Positions 46,446-55,757 of a DNA stretch of 64,000 nt are shown in pieces. Numbering within the stretch: the stretch's first letter is position 1; the number at the start of each line of letters is the position of its first letter. A program made the translations under genes and the position numbers. Source of the stretch: Aliihoeflea sp023389195. Lineage in GTDB: Bacteria; Pseudomonadota; Alphaproteobacteria; Rhizobiales; Rhizobiaceae. Location of the stretch: NCBI GenBank assembly GCA_023389195.1, contig JAEWET010000008.1, forward strand, positions 1 to 64,000. The letters run 5' to 3'. A model generated the notes under the pieces. The model saw nothing but the letters and a program-made list of their open reading frames with translations. It made no database searches and was not told the origin of the DNA.

Positions 46446-47363
46446 CTAGTATCCCAGCAGGAACGGATTGAACGCGCCGCGCCGGAACTGCGTCTCGCGC
46501 ATCAGGAGATCGACGCCGAGGCTGCCCACATCGTCGGCCAGCGGCTCGAGCGATGCGTCCTGCTGCTGGTTCAGGATTTTCACATAGCAACCGCACTCGT
46601 CGCAGGTTTCAGCCTTGATGGTGCCCGGCCCGTCCTCGATTTCCTGATATTTGATGCCCTTGGTCGAAGAGCAGATCGCGCATTTGATGCGTACATGGTG
46701 CCAAAGCGTGGCGCAAAGCGCGCAGGCGCAGTAGCGCGTTCCGCCGGCCTGCGGCCAAGCGACGATGACCGAGGCGACCGGAGGGCCTCCGCACGCGGGA
46801 CAAGCGCCGCTTCCGACTGATTTCAGCTCACGTTCGGGCAGGAGCGACGCGGCGCGGACGAAGTGAAGCTGCAACGCGGCGGCGACATAGGCATGTTCGG
46901 CCATCGCTTCGGCGGGAACGGCATCGGCCAGCAGGTTGGCGACCATCGCCTCGAAGCGCGACCAGTCAGCCTTTCGCACCGAGGACAGTGCGGTCGTTGC
47001 CGCCGCGGGCTTGTCGACCGCTTCGATCTTGCCGAACAACCGCTCGCTCAGCGAGCGAAACGCCTCGTCGGGGCGAAAGGCCGCTCGGTCGAGCGGCGGC
47101 ATCGAATGATCGAGTGATCGTTTGACCGAACCGGGGTCGGCGAGCGCGGGCGCGGCAAGTTCCTGCGCGAGTTCCTGCTGCGCGGTGGCGATGCCGGCAA
47201 GAAAGCCGAGATAAGGACCGATGCCCTCCGGCTGGGCCAGCTCGCCGAACCGCCGGGCCCGCCGCTCGAACAGCCGCACCGGGTCCGGCACGCGGGCCGC
47301 CGGCGGGGTGCGAACCTCGCCGATCGCGGTGATGTCTCCCTTGACGGGAATTCGACGCGCCAT
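46446..47363 (-). CDS. fdhE: Formate dehydrogenase accessory protein FdhE
   Basis: Cytoplasmic protein required for assembly of respiratory formate dehydrogenase. The 305-residue product ends with rubredoxin-like metal motifs, visible as CPACGG, CAICSSTKG and CDECGCYVK, which bind iron. ATG 47363 was chosen after a strong GGAGGATTTC ribosome site; the frame is open to 47384. It lies between the cytochrome subunit and selA. Confidence 0.95.
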   Translation of the reverse strand: MARRIPVKGDITAIGEVRTPPAARVPDPVRLFERRARRFGELAQPEGIGPYLGFLAGIATAQQELAQELAAPALADPGSVKRSLDHSMPPLDRAAFRPDEAFRSLSERLFGKIEAVDKPAAATTALSSVRKADWSRFEAMVANLLADAVPAEAMAEHAYVAAALQLHFVRAASLLPERELKSVGSGACPACGGPPVASVIVAWPQAGGTRYCACALCATLWHHVRIKCAICSSTKGIKYQEIEDGPGTIKAETCDECGCYVKILNQQQDASLEPLADDVGSLGVDLLMRETQFRRGAFNPFLLGY

Positions 47364-47409
47364 GAAATCCTCCACGAGCCGCACGGGCTACGCGGCATTC
47401 TAGAATGCT

Positions 47410-47433
47410 GCCCGGCGTCGTGTCACGCCGGGC
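47410..47433 (-). other. Hairpin between fdoI and fdhE
   Basis: A perfect 9-bp stem GCCCGGCGT with ACGCCGGGC and a six-base loop lies in the 86-bp gap, next to a GCATTCTAGAATGC palindrome (47394-47409 region). There is no T run, so it may be an mRNA processing or stability element rather than a terminator. Confidence 0.5.
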
Positions 47434-47449
47434 CTGAGTTCGCGTTCCG

Positions 47450-48196
47450 TCAGGTCGCGGGACCGCGTCCGTCCGGGCTCTGGTCGTCGCGCTTGCCATA
47501 GGTGGCGAGCGCGCGCAGCCATTTGCGGTGATGCCGCCACGCCCAGCCGCCGGACACGTTCCCGCGTGTCATGGCACGAAGCGTGCCTTCGACCCAGAAG
47601 GCCGCATAGACGTGGATGATCCACACGCAGATGATCGCCACCGCCGCCATCGAATGGACGAGCATCGCCACGCGAAGCTGCGGAACGGTCAGATACTGCG
47701 AGAAATACCGCTCCCAGACGGCCAGGCCCGACACGATCAGGATCGTGATCAGGATCGACATCGCCCAGAACACGAATTTCTGCCCGGCATTGTACTTGCC
47801 GACTTCGGGAAGCTTTTCCTCGTCGCCCTTGAGCACGTCGCCGATATGGGCCGCCCATTGCGCGTCTTCCCGGCGCGGCAGGTTCAATCGGAAGAACCGA
47901 ATGAACAGACCCGCAAAGGAGACGAACAGAACCACGCCGATCCACGGATGGATCGCGCGCGTCCACTGGCCGCCGCCGAAAAGCGCGGTCAGCCAGTAGA
48001 GCGACGGATGGAACAGGGCGAGCCCCGACAGCGCGAGCAGGATCAGGCTGATCGCCGTGATCCAGTGATTGACCCGCGCCCATTTCGTATAGCGATCGAC
48101 GACGACCTCGCGACCGACATGAAGCCGGTCGCCGCGGTCGATGTCGGCCTTGGTCACCTGCGGAGCCGGACGCCCATGCAGCGTGCTGTCCGTCAT
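47450..48196 (-). CDS. fdoI: Formate dehydrogenase cytochrome b556 (gamma) subunit
   Basis: Inner-membrane di-heme cytochrome b that passes electrons from formate oxidation to quinone. The 248-residue product has about four membrane helices; histidines within NHWITAISLILLALSG, the HPWIGVVLFVSF helix, LVHSMAAVAIICVWIIHVY and nearby are candidate heme ligands. The start overlaps the fdoH stop by four bases (ATGA). Confidence 0.95.
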   Translation of the reverse strand: MTDSTLHGRPAPQVTKADIDRGDRLHVGREVVVDRYTKWARVNHWITAISLILLALSGLALFHPSLYWLTALFGGGQWTRAIHPWIGVVLFVSFAGLFIRFFRLNLPRREDAQWAAHIGDVLKGDEEKLPEVGKYNAGQKFVFWAMSILITILIVSGLAVWERYFSQYLTVPQLRVAMLVHSMAAVAIICVWIIHVYAAFWVEGTLRAMTRGNVSGGWAWRHHRKWLRALATYGKRDDQSPDGRGPAT

Positions 48197-49170
48197 GACA
48201 GGGTCTCCTTGCTCGGATCGAGCGGCGCGGCGCCCGGAGCCACCGCCGTCAGGCGGCGCGCCTCCTCGTCATCCTCGACGGTGACGCGGTTGCGACCGGA
48301 GATCGCCATGTGCAGCACGCCGGCAGCCGCCGCGATGCCCATGACGGCAAAGCCGGCATATTTGGTGACCCCTTTCCACGCTTCGACCAGCGGAGAAATG
48401 CGCGGATCGTCCGGCAGGCCGGCATAGATGGACGGCTTGTCGGCGTGGTGCAGCACGTACATGACATGCGTCCCGCCGACGCCCGGCGGATCGTAGAGGC
48501 CGGCATTGGCATAGCCGCGCGACTTCAGATCCTCGATGCGCTCGGCCGCATGCGCCTTCATTTCCTCTTTGGTGCCGAAGACGATGGCCTTGGTCGGGCA
48601 TGCCTTGGCGCAGGCCGGACCCTGGCCGACCGCGATGCGGTCGGAGCAGAGCGTGCACTTGTAGGAGCGGTTGTCGACCTTGGAGATGCGCGGGATGTCG
48701 AACGGACAGCCCTTCACGCAATAGCCGCAGCCGATGCAGTTTTCCTTCACGAAGTCGACGACGCCGTTCGAATACTGCACGATCGCGCCGGGCGCGGGAC
48801 AGGCCTTGAGGCAGCCCGGATCGGCACAGTGCATGCAGCCATCCTTGCGGATCAGCCATTCGAGATTGTCGGTCTCCGGGTTCACCCATTCGGTAAACCG
48901 CATCAGCGTGAAGGTGTTCGGCGTCAGATCGTGCGGATTGTCGTAGACACCCGCATTGACGCCGACTTCCTCGCGCAGGTCGTTCCACTCGAGACAGGCC
49001 GACTGGCAGGCCTTGCAGCCGATGCATTTCGACACGTCGATGAGCTTGGCGACCGCCTCGAGCTGGCGCGCGGGCGCCGGCACCGAGGAGGCGGACCGCC
49101 GGATGTAATCCTGCGGTCCCATCTGCATGGCGGTATCCGGCGCGACGGGCGGATTGACGTTGATGGTCAT
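48193..49170 (-). CDS. fdoH: Formate dehydrogenase iron-sulfur (beta) subunit
   Basis: Electron-transfer subunit with four [4Fe-4S] clusters. The 325-residue product shows four cysteine groups: CIGCKACQSAC, CMHCADPGCLKACP, CIGCGYCVKGCP and CTLCSDRIAVGQGPACAKACP. One C-terminal membrane anchor is near YAGFAVMGIAAAAGVLHMAI. It should sit on the periplasmic face with FdoG, carried across with the Tat-exported alpha subunit. It starts 13 bases after the fdoG stop. Confidence 0.97.
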   Translation of the reverse strand: MTINVNPPVAPDTAMQMGPQDYIRRSASSVPAPARQLEAVAKLIDVSKCIGCKACQSACLEWNDLREEVGVNAGVYDNPHDLTPNTFTLMRFTEWVNPETDNLEWLIRKDGCMHCADPGCLKACPAPGAIVQYSNGVVDFVKENCIGCGYCVKGCPFDIPRISKVDNRSYKCTLCSDRIAVGQGPACAKACPTKAIVFGTKEEMKAHAAERIEDLKSRGYANAGLYDPPGVGGTHVMYVLHHADKPSIYAGLPDDPRISPLVEAWKGVTKYAGFAVMGIAAAAGVLHMAISGRNRVTVEDDEEARRLTAVAPGAAPLDPSKETLS

Positions 49171-49183
49171 GGTCTCTCCTCCC

Positions 49184-52100
49184 TTATGCCGTTGCCGGGC
49201 CGCTGGACGGCTCGATGTTCACGAGAAACGCCTTGAACTCCGGCGTCTCGATATTCGCGTCGCCCACGAACGGGGTCAGCGAATTCGGTCCCATGCCGTT
49301 CTTGGCCGCGCCGGTGAAACCCCAGTGGAGCGGGATGCCGACGATGTGGACGGGCTTGCCGTCGCAGATCAAAGGCTGGATGCGCTTGGTGACGACGGCT
49401 TTCGCCTGCACCGATCCACGCTTGTTCCAGACCCGGCACCAGCCTCCCTTCTCGATGCCGCGCTCCGCCGCGAGCTCTTCCGAGATCTCGACGAAGAATT
49501 CCGGCTGGAGAACCGCGTTCACCCAGACATGCTTCGTCCAGTAGTGGAAGTGCTCGGTGAGCCGGTAGGACGTCGCCGCATAGGGGAACTCCTCCGCATC
49601 GCCGAACGATTGCCGATCGCTCTCGAACACGCGCGCCACCGGATTGCCCCGGATGGCGGGCGCGACGACGTTGACCACGGGCGATTCGAACGGCTCGTAA
49701 TGCGCCGGGAACGGCCCGTCGCGCATCATGCCCCTCGAGAACAGCCGCGACTGCCCCTCCGGATTCATGATGAAGGGCCCGACATCGCGCGGGTTCGACG
49801 TCGGCGGAATGTCAGGCACGTCGTAGCCCGCCCATTTCTCGCCGTCCCACTCGATGAGCTTGCGCTCGGGGTCCCACGCCTTGCCGTCGAGATCGGCCGA
49901 GGCGCGGTTGTAGAGGATGCGCCGATTGGCCGGCCAGGAGAACGCCCAGTTCAGATAGGCGCCGGTCGCGTCGGGGTCGGAATTGTCCCGCCGCGCCATG
50001 TTGTTGCCGTTCTGGTTGTAGCAGCCGGAATAGATCCAGCAGCCGGCGGCCGTGGAACCGTCATCGCGCAGCGCGGCGAAGCCCGGCACCTGCTGCCCTG
50101 CCTCAACCGTGACCTTGGTCGGATCGTTGGGATCGCGCAGCGTCTCGACGGCGTAGCCGTTCAATTCGCGGGCGATCTCGTCCGCCTTCGGGTCGGTCGG
50201 GTCGGCATAGGGCCAGTGCAGGTTCAGGATCGGGTCGGGGAACTTGCCGCCCTCTTCCTGATAGAGCTGTTTCAGCTTCAGATGGATCTGCGCCATGATC
50301 CAGGTGTCGTGCTTGGCTTGCCCCGGCAGGTTCTGGGCCGGCCAGTGCCATTGCAGCCAGCGCCCGGAATTGACCAGCGCGCCCTCGTCCTCGGCAAAGC
50401 AGCTCGTCGGGAGCTGATAGACCTCGGTCTCGATCGCCGCCGAATCCACGTCGTTGAACTCGCCGTGATTCTCCCAGAAACGGGCCGTCTCCGTCTCCAG
50501 CGGGTCCATCACCACCAGATATTTCAGCTTCGAAAGCGACCGCGTGATCTTGCCCCGATCCGGGAACGAGAGCAGCGGATTGAAGCCCTGGCAGAAGTAG
50601 CCGAACATCTGCCCCTGATCCATCATCTCGAACGCGCGCAGCACGTCATAGGCCGGCAGGTCGAGCTTGGGCAGATAGTCGTAGGCGAAGCTGTTTTCCG
50701 GCGTCGCGGCCGAGCCCCACATCGCCTTCATGAAGGACACGAAGAACTTCGGATAGTTCTGCCAGTAGCTGACCTGGTTCGGACGCAGCGGCTTGAAGCC
50801 GCGGCTCGAAATGTAGGTCGGATAGTCAACCTCCCTTTCGGTCGGGATGTTGAGATAGCCCGGGATCAGGTTCGACATCAGGCCGATATCGGTCAGACCC
50901 TGGATGTTGGAGTGCCCACGCAGCGCATTCATGCCGCCGCCGCGCACGCCGATATTGCCGAGGATCAACTGCAACATCGCCATGGAGCGGATGTTCTGCG
51001 AACCCTTGGAGTGCTGGGTCCAGCCGAGCGCGTACATCGACGTCATCGTCTTGGTCGGCGTCGAGCATTCCGAGATCATCTCGGCAACCTTCAGGAACTT
51101 CTCCTGAGGCGTGCCGCAGATGCGCTCCACCATCTCCGGCGTGTAGATGGCGATATGCTCCTTGAGCATGTTCCACACGCAACGGGGATTTTGCAGCGTC
51201 TCGTCCATGACGACGAAGCCGTCCTCGCCGATCTCGTAATCCCAGGTCGCACGGTCGTATTCGCGCTTTTCCGGGTCATAGCCGGTGAAGAGGCCGTCCT
51301 GGTAGGCAAAGCCGTCCTTGACGATGTAGGCCGCATTGGTGAACGCGTTGACGTAGTCCCACTGCACCTTGTCGTTGTCGATGCAGTATTTGATGACGCC
51401 GAGCAGGAACGCGATGTCCGAGCCCTGCCGGATCGGCGCGTAATAATCCGCCACCGAGGCCGAGCGCGTATAGCGCGGATCGACGACGATGAGCTTGGCG
51501 CCGCGGTTGGCTTTCGCCTCCGTCACCCATTTGAAGCCGCAAGGATGCGCTTCGGCGGCATTGCCGCCCATGATCACGACCAGATCCGTGTTCCGAATGT
51601 CGGTCCACGAATTCGTCATTGCACCACGACCGAAAGTTGGGCCCAGACTGGACACCGTGGGGCCGTGTCAGACTCTCGCTTGGTTGTCGAAAGCCACCAT
51701 GCCGGCCGAGCGAACGGCCTTGTAGGTCAAGAACGCGGTTTCATTGGTCGTCGCGGACGCGGCCAGGAAGCCGGTCGTCGTCCAGCGATTCACCGGAACG
51801 CCATCCATGTTGCGCTCGATGAAGTTGGCGTCGCGATCGTCCTTCATGTGGCGTGCGATGCCGTCGATCGCCTCGTCCCACGAAATCTCCTCGAAGGCGT
51901 TCGAGCCGGGACGGCGAACCTTCGGGTTCATGAGGCGGGTGTCGGCCTTGATGAAGTCGAGCAGCGCCGCACCCTTGGGGCAGAGCGTTCCGCGATTGGT
52001 CGGGTGATCGACGTCGCCCTCGAGGTGGATCGCTTCCGCAGTGCCCTGCGTCAGATCACCCTTCGAATAGATGATGACGCCGCAGGCGACGGAGCAATAC

Positions 52101-52264
52101 GGGCAGGTGTTGCGCGTCTCCGTCGTCCCGGCGAGCTTGTAGGGCCGCAGCCCCTCGACGAACGCCGCTTCCGCTTCCCCGAAGCCGAAGGCGCCAAGTG
52201 TCGTTGCTGCGACACCCGCGCCCGCGCCCTTCAGAAAGCTGCGGCGTGAGAGTTCCATATTCAT
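49184..52264 (-). CDS. fdoG: Selenocysteine-containing formate dehydrogenase alpha subunit
   Basis: Oxidises formate to CO2 at a molybdopterin (Mo/W) centre, exported by Tat. The 1026-residue product contains one in-frame TGA (51668-51670) at residue 199 in the context RV-U-HGPTVSSLGPTFGRG, which is the selenocysteine site of this family. The Tat signal is SRRSFLK at residues 6-12; the [4Fe-4S] ligands are C54, C57, C61 and C95. Both halves are in the same frame and match one continuous enzyme, so this is recoding, not a broken gene. All selenocysteine genes are adjacent. Confidence 0.97.
51633..51670 (-). promoter_or_regulatory. SECIS element and Sec codon of fdoG
   Basis: Directly after the UGA on the minus strand, GUCC pairs with GGGC around an AGUCU loop. 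The loop GU falls at positions 23-24 counted from the U of UGA, the same place as in the E. coli fdhF SECIS as I recall it. This hairpin is the SelB-binding signal. Confidence 0.9.
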
Positions 52265-52345
52265 TCGGAAGCCTCCTCCCTGCCTTTTCCCGAAATCCCG
52301 GATTCATTCTCGCGTGAAACGTTACAGTCGCGCCCAAGTTGTGTC

Positions 52346-52369
52346 AAAGCACTAAAACATGAGTGCTTT
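52346..52369. promoter_or_regulatory. Inverted repeat in the fdoG-selD intergenic region
   Basis: AAAGCACT pairs with AGTGCTTT across eight bases in an unusually AT-rich 199-bp divergent region. It is placed where a regulator could act on both promoters. The regulator is not known; formate or oxygen/selenium control are possibilities only. Confidence 0.45.
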
Positions 52370-52463
52370 TATCATATTAAATACATCAAAGGTCGGGGAT
52401 GCACGGCTTTGCTTGAAACGATAAAGGATATGCTTCGAAAGTATGAGACCGAGGAGGTAGAAG

Positions 52464-53516
52464 ATGGACGCCAGCACCGAAAAACCGCGCCTGACCAGTC
52501 TTGCCCATGGAGGCGGATGCGGTTGCAAGCTGGCGCCGGCCGTTCTTCAAGATTTGTTGAGCGGGATGCCGAAGGCCGGTCCCTATGCCGGTCTCCTCGT
52601 CGGAACGGAGACGGCGGACGACGCCGCCGTCTGGGATCTCGACGGCACGACCTCGATCATCGCCACGACGGATTTCTTCATGCCGATGGTCGACGATCCC
52701 CATTCCTTCGGCCGCATCGCCGCGACGAACGCGATCTCAGACATCTATGCGATGGGCGGAAAACCGATCTTCGCGCTCGCCATCGTGGGCATGCCGATCG
52801 ACAAGATGGACCCGGAAGACATTCGCCAGATCCTCGCCGGCGGCGCGTCGATATGCGTGGAGGCCGGAATTCCGGTCGCCGGCGGACATTCGATCGACTG
52901 CCCAGAGCCCGTCTACGGCCTGGCAGTGATCGGCACCTGCCCGACGGCGCAGGTCAAGCGCAATTCCATGGCGCTGGCAGGCGACGCCTTGATCCTGACC
53001 AAGGGGATCGGCGTCGGCATCTACTCGGCCGCGATCAAGAAGGCAGCGCTCGACCGCGCGGGCCTCGACGAGATGATCGCCTCGGCAACCCTATTGAACA
53101 AAATCGGACCGGAGCTCGCCGCGGACGAGGCCGTTCACGCGATGACCGACGTGACCGGATTCGGCATCCTCGGTCACGGCCTCGAAATGGCCCGTGGCTC
53201 GAACGCGACGCTCACTCTTAACCTCGCCGCCCTGCCCTTCCTCGACGAGGCCGAGCGTCTGGCGCAATCGGGTTTCGTGACCGGTGCCTCGCATCGCAAC
53301 TGGAAGAGCTATGGCGATGAGGTGGTTCTGCCCGACGGTCTCGACGACTGGCGCCGCCACCTCCTCACCGACCCGCAGACGTCGGGCGGGCTGCTCGTCG
53401 CCGTCGAGCCGGGCCAGGCGGACGCCCTCCTGGCACGCATTCGCGAAGCCGGCTATCCGCGCGCCGCGATCGTCGGCACGGTCGAGGCCGGCGAGCCCTG
53501 CCTCGTCGTCGCCTAG
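52464..53516 (+). CDS. selD: Selenide, water dikinase (selenophosphate synthetase)
   Basis: Makes selenophosphate from selenide and ATP, the selenium donor for SelA. The 350-residue product has the N-terminal catalytic motif GGGCGCK with Cys (not Sec) and Lys, then the ATP-binding region DDAAVW and TTDFFMPMVDDPHSFGRIAATNAISDIYAMG. It is divergent from fdoG and follows an AGGAGG ribosome site. It completes the selenocysteine gene set at this locus. Confidence 0.97.
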   Translation: MDASTEKPRLTSLAHGGGCGCKLAPAVLQDLLSGMPKAGPYAGLLVGTETADDAAVWDLDGTTSIIATTDFFMPMVDDPHSFGRIAATNAISDIYAMGGKPIFALAIVGMPIDKMDPEDIRQILAGGASICVEAGIPVAGGHSIDCPEPVYGLAVIGTCPTAQVKRNSMALAGDALILTKGIGVGIYSAAIKKAALDRAGLDEMIASATLLNKIGPELAADEAVHAMTDVTGFGILGHGLEMARGSNATLTLNLAALPFLDEAERLAQSGFVTGASHRNWKSYGDEVVLPDGLDDWRRHLLTDPQTSGGLLVAVEPGQADALLARIREAGYPRAAIVGTVEAGEPCLVVA

Positions 53517-53570
53517 CAACGAAATGCGGTTTCGCGTGTTTTACCGGTCACTGATTTATGGAGGAATGGC

Positions 53571-54224
53571 ATGAAACGGTCCTTGTTCGCCCTGCCGCTC
53601 GCCGGCGCCATGATGACGGCCTCGCTCGTCTATGCTCAGACGCCGCCGCCTGCCGCCGCCCCGCAGGCCGACCAGGCCGAGCCCGCCGCGCCCGCCGGCG
53701 ATACCTCCTCGGCCACCACGCAGGACGAGACGCAGCCCGAACGCGGCGACTGTATCGAACCTGCCGGCCAGTCGGCTACCAATGGCTCGACCGACGACAT
53801 GCAGGCGTCACTCGAAACAGCAGAAGACGCTGATGAGCCTGCTGCCGAAGCGGATTCGCCCGCTACCGAAGCGGATGCACCCGCCGCCGATGATGAGCCG
53901 GAACCCGCAAATTCCGCTGGCGAAGAGGCCTCCGCCGAGCAGTCCGAATCCGAAACACAGCCGGTCGCGGGCCCTGACGCCGGCACCGCACCCGGCGGCT
54001 CGGGCTCCAGCGGCTGGACGGGCGGTCTCGGCGGCTCCGACATCGGCACCAGCCAGTCGGAAGAGCTCGATTCCTCACCCCAGCAGGAGCACCCTGAGGT
54101 CGCCTCCGGCCTCGACCCGATCAGCGGCGAGACCGCCGTCGAAGGACCGCAGGCCCCCGCCGAGCCCGACGAAGACGCCGCAGTGACCCCGACGGCGCCT
54201 GATGAAAACGCCGCCGACTGCTGA
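53571..54224 (+). CDS. Low-complexity secreted acidic protein
   Basis: A 217-residue product with a signal peptide ending near SLVYAQ (about residue 23). The mature part is dominated by Ala, Glu, Pro, Asp and Ser and is probably disordered. A short conserved-looking segment GSSGWTGGLGGSDIGTS lies near residue 145; I recall the same GWTGG pattern in other rhizobial exported proteins. Three cysteines remain after leader removal at most. Function unknown. It follows selD by 54 bases with a GGAGG ribosome site. Confidence 0.75.
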   Translation: MKRSLFALPLAGAMMTASLVYAQTPPPAAAPQADQAEPAAPAGDTSSATTQDETQPERGDCIEPAGQSATNGSTDDMQASLETAEDADEPAAEADSPATEADAPAADDEPEPANSAGEEASAEQSESETQPVAGPDAGTAPGGSGSSGWTGGLGGSDIGTSQSEELDSSPQQEHPEVASGLDPISGETAVEGPQAPAEPDEDAAVTPTAPDENAADC

Positions 54225-54341
54225 TATCGACGGCAGGCTGAGATACGGCAAAAGCTAATCGCCGGTCCGGCACTCGGCGCCAACCCGTGGAGGCTCCAGC
54301 AACGCGCCCTCAAGGTCCTGGGAGTATCTGCGACTGCGTCG

Positions 54342-55016
54342 TCAGATATACTTCAAACCCTTTTCCGCAAGTCGCTCGCGCATGTTATAGATATCGAGAC
54401 CCAGCTCCCCGGCTGCGAGCCGGTGGCGCTTCTCCTCTTCGGCGGCCACGCGCGACTCGGCCTTTTTCGCGACCTCTTCGGCCTCGGCGCGGGCGACGAC
54501 GCACACGCCGTCGTCATCGGCGATGATCACGTCGCCCGGATTGACCAGAGCACCCGCGCACACGACCGGGACGTTGACCGAGCCCGGCGTCTCCTTGACC
54601 GTGCCCTGCGCAAAGATCGCCTTCGACCAGACCGGAAACTCCATCTGCGTCAGGTCCGCGACGTCCCGCACGCCTGCGTCGATGATCAGGCCGCGGCAGC
54701 CACGCGCCATGGCCGATGTCGCCAGGAGATCGCCGAAATAACCGTCGTCGCATGGGCTGGTCGGCGCGAGCACCAGAATGTCGCCGTCGCGGAGCTGCTC
54801 GATCGCGACATGCAGCATCCAGTTGTCGCCAGGCGGGGCCGAGATCGTCACCGCGCTGGCAGCGCTGCGCGCGCCTCGATAGATGGGCCGCATATAGGAG
54901 GCAAACAGCCCTCTTCGTCCTTGCGCCTCGTGGACAGTGGCGACGCCGCAGGCGCCCAGCCGCGCGACGATCGCCGGATCGGCCCGCTCGATGTTTTGAA
55001 CGACGACGCCCATCAC
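54342..55016 (-). CDS. ligK: 4-carboxy-4-hydroxy-2-oxoadipate aldolase (RraA/LigK-like)
   Basis: RraA-fold class II pyruvate aldolase; cleaves 4-carboxy-4-hydroxy-2-oxoadipate to pyruvate and oxaloacetate, the last step of protocatechuate/gallate 4,5-cleavage. The 224-residue product has CGVATVHEAQGRRG, the active segment GDLLATSAMARGCRGLIIDAGVRD with Arg and Asp, and PGDVIIADDDGVCVV. The assignment rests on neighbouring galB and ligI type genes, since RraA-fold proteins are diverse. Its start overlaps the galB-like gene by four bases; ATG 55013 is an alternative start. Confidence 0.87.
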   Translation of the reverse strand: MMGVVVQNIERADPAIVARLGACGVATVHEAQGRRGLFASYMRPIYRGARSAASAVTISAPPGDNWMLHVAIEQLRDGDILVLAPTSPCDDGYFGDLLATSAMARGCRGLIIDAGVRDVADLTQMEFPVWSKAIFAQGTVKETPGSVNVPVVCAGALVNPGDVIIADDDGVCVVARAEAEEVAKKAESRVAAEEEKRHRLAAGELGLDIYNMRERLAEKGLKYI

Positions 55017-55744
55017 AGCTCATCCACGGTGCGCGGAAAGATCGACTGGAAGCCTTCCGCATGGGTCGACTTGCGCCCACCGGACTGGCCGCCTGAATTG
55101 CGCATGAAGTGGTTGCCGCGGTTCTGGGCGACGTTTTCGTAATAGTGCCACAGGTGTTCCTGGCCCTCCATGCACTGGATCGCGGCCCATTTCTTCTCCC
55201 ATACCTGCGAGATGTCGAGGAAGGTGTCGGGCTTCCATTCCATCTGCTCGCTCTGGTGCGGCTCGAACAGATAGACCTGCGGCGCGCCGAGGACTTTTTC
55301 GCCGGGCTTGTGGCCCCAGGCCTGCGCGATCGCGCGGCATTCCAGCGTCCACTGCGAAACGTACATGTGGTCGGTATTGTATGGATCGAATTTGGAGTGC
55401 GTCAGCATGAACTCCGGCTGTACGGCGCGCATGACGTCGACGAGCCGATCCTTCGCTTCGCGCGTCATCTCGAGCGGGTAGTCGCCGAGGTCGAAGAACT
55501 GGATGTCGTGCACGCCAAGCGCGCTGGCTGCCTTTTCCGCCTCGCGCCGCCGCTCTGTCTTGACGGTGTCCAGCGTCATGCCGTCCTTCTTCCACAGCTT
55601 GGCGCTTTCGCCGCGCTCTCCATAGGAAAGGCACACCACCGTGACGTCGTAGCCCTTGTCGGCGTGCAGCGCGATCGCCCCGCCGCACCGCCAGACGAAG
55701 TCGGCCGAGTGGGCGCTGATGACGAGTGCTGTCTTGTTGCTCAT
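55013..55744 (-). CDS. galB: 4-oxalomesaconate hydratase (GalB-type, PIG-L family)
   Basis: Hydrates 4-oxalomesaconate to 4-carboxy-4-hydroxy-2-oxoadipate. The 243-residue product belongs to the zinc-dependent PIG-L deacetylase fold but has AHSADFVWRCGG in place of AHPDDE, which is the GalB version as I recall from Pseudomonas putida. Other matching blocks are LSYGERGESAKLW, FEPHQSEQMEWKPDTFLDI and AIQCMEGQEHLWHYY. It is coupled to the ligK-like gene downstream and follows the ligI-like gene by 13 bases. Confidence 0.9.
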   Translation of the reverse strand: MSNKTALVISAHSADFVWRCGGAIALHADKGYDVTVVCLSYGERGESAKLWKKDGMTLDTVKTERRREAEKAASALGVHDIQFFDLGDYPLEMTREAKDRLVDVMRAVQPEFMLTHSKFDPYNTDHMYVSQWTLECRAIAQAWGHKPGEKVLGAPQVYLFEPHQSEQMEWKPDTFLDISQVWEKKWAAIQCMEGQEHLWHYYENVAQNRGNHFMRNSGGQSGGRKSTHAEGFQSIFPRTVDEL

Positions 55745-55757
55745 GAGGCGGTCTCCT

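Noticed and set aside
51668..51670. Premature stop suggesting a broken formate dehydrogenase gene
   Set aside because: Context RV-U-HGPT, an adjacent SECIS hairpin and a full set of selenocysteine genes show it is a selenocysteine codon.
49127..52249. 1040-codon open frame antisense to fdoG
   Set aside because: A composition shadow of fdoG; no recognisable protein features. Long antisense frames are usual in this GC-rich codon usage.
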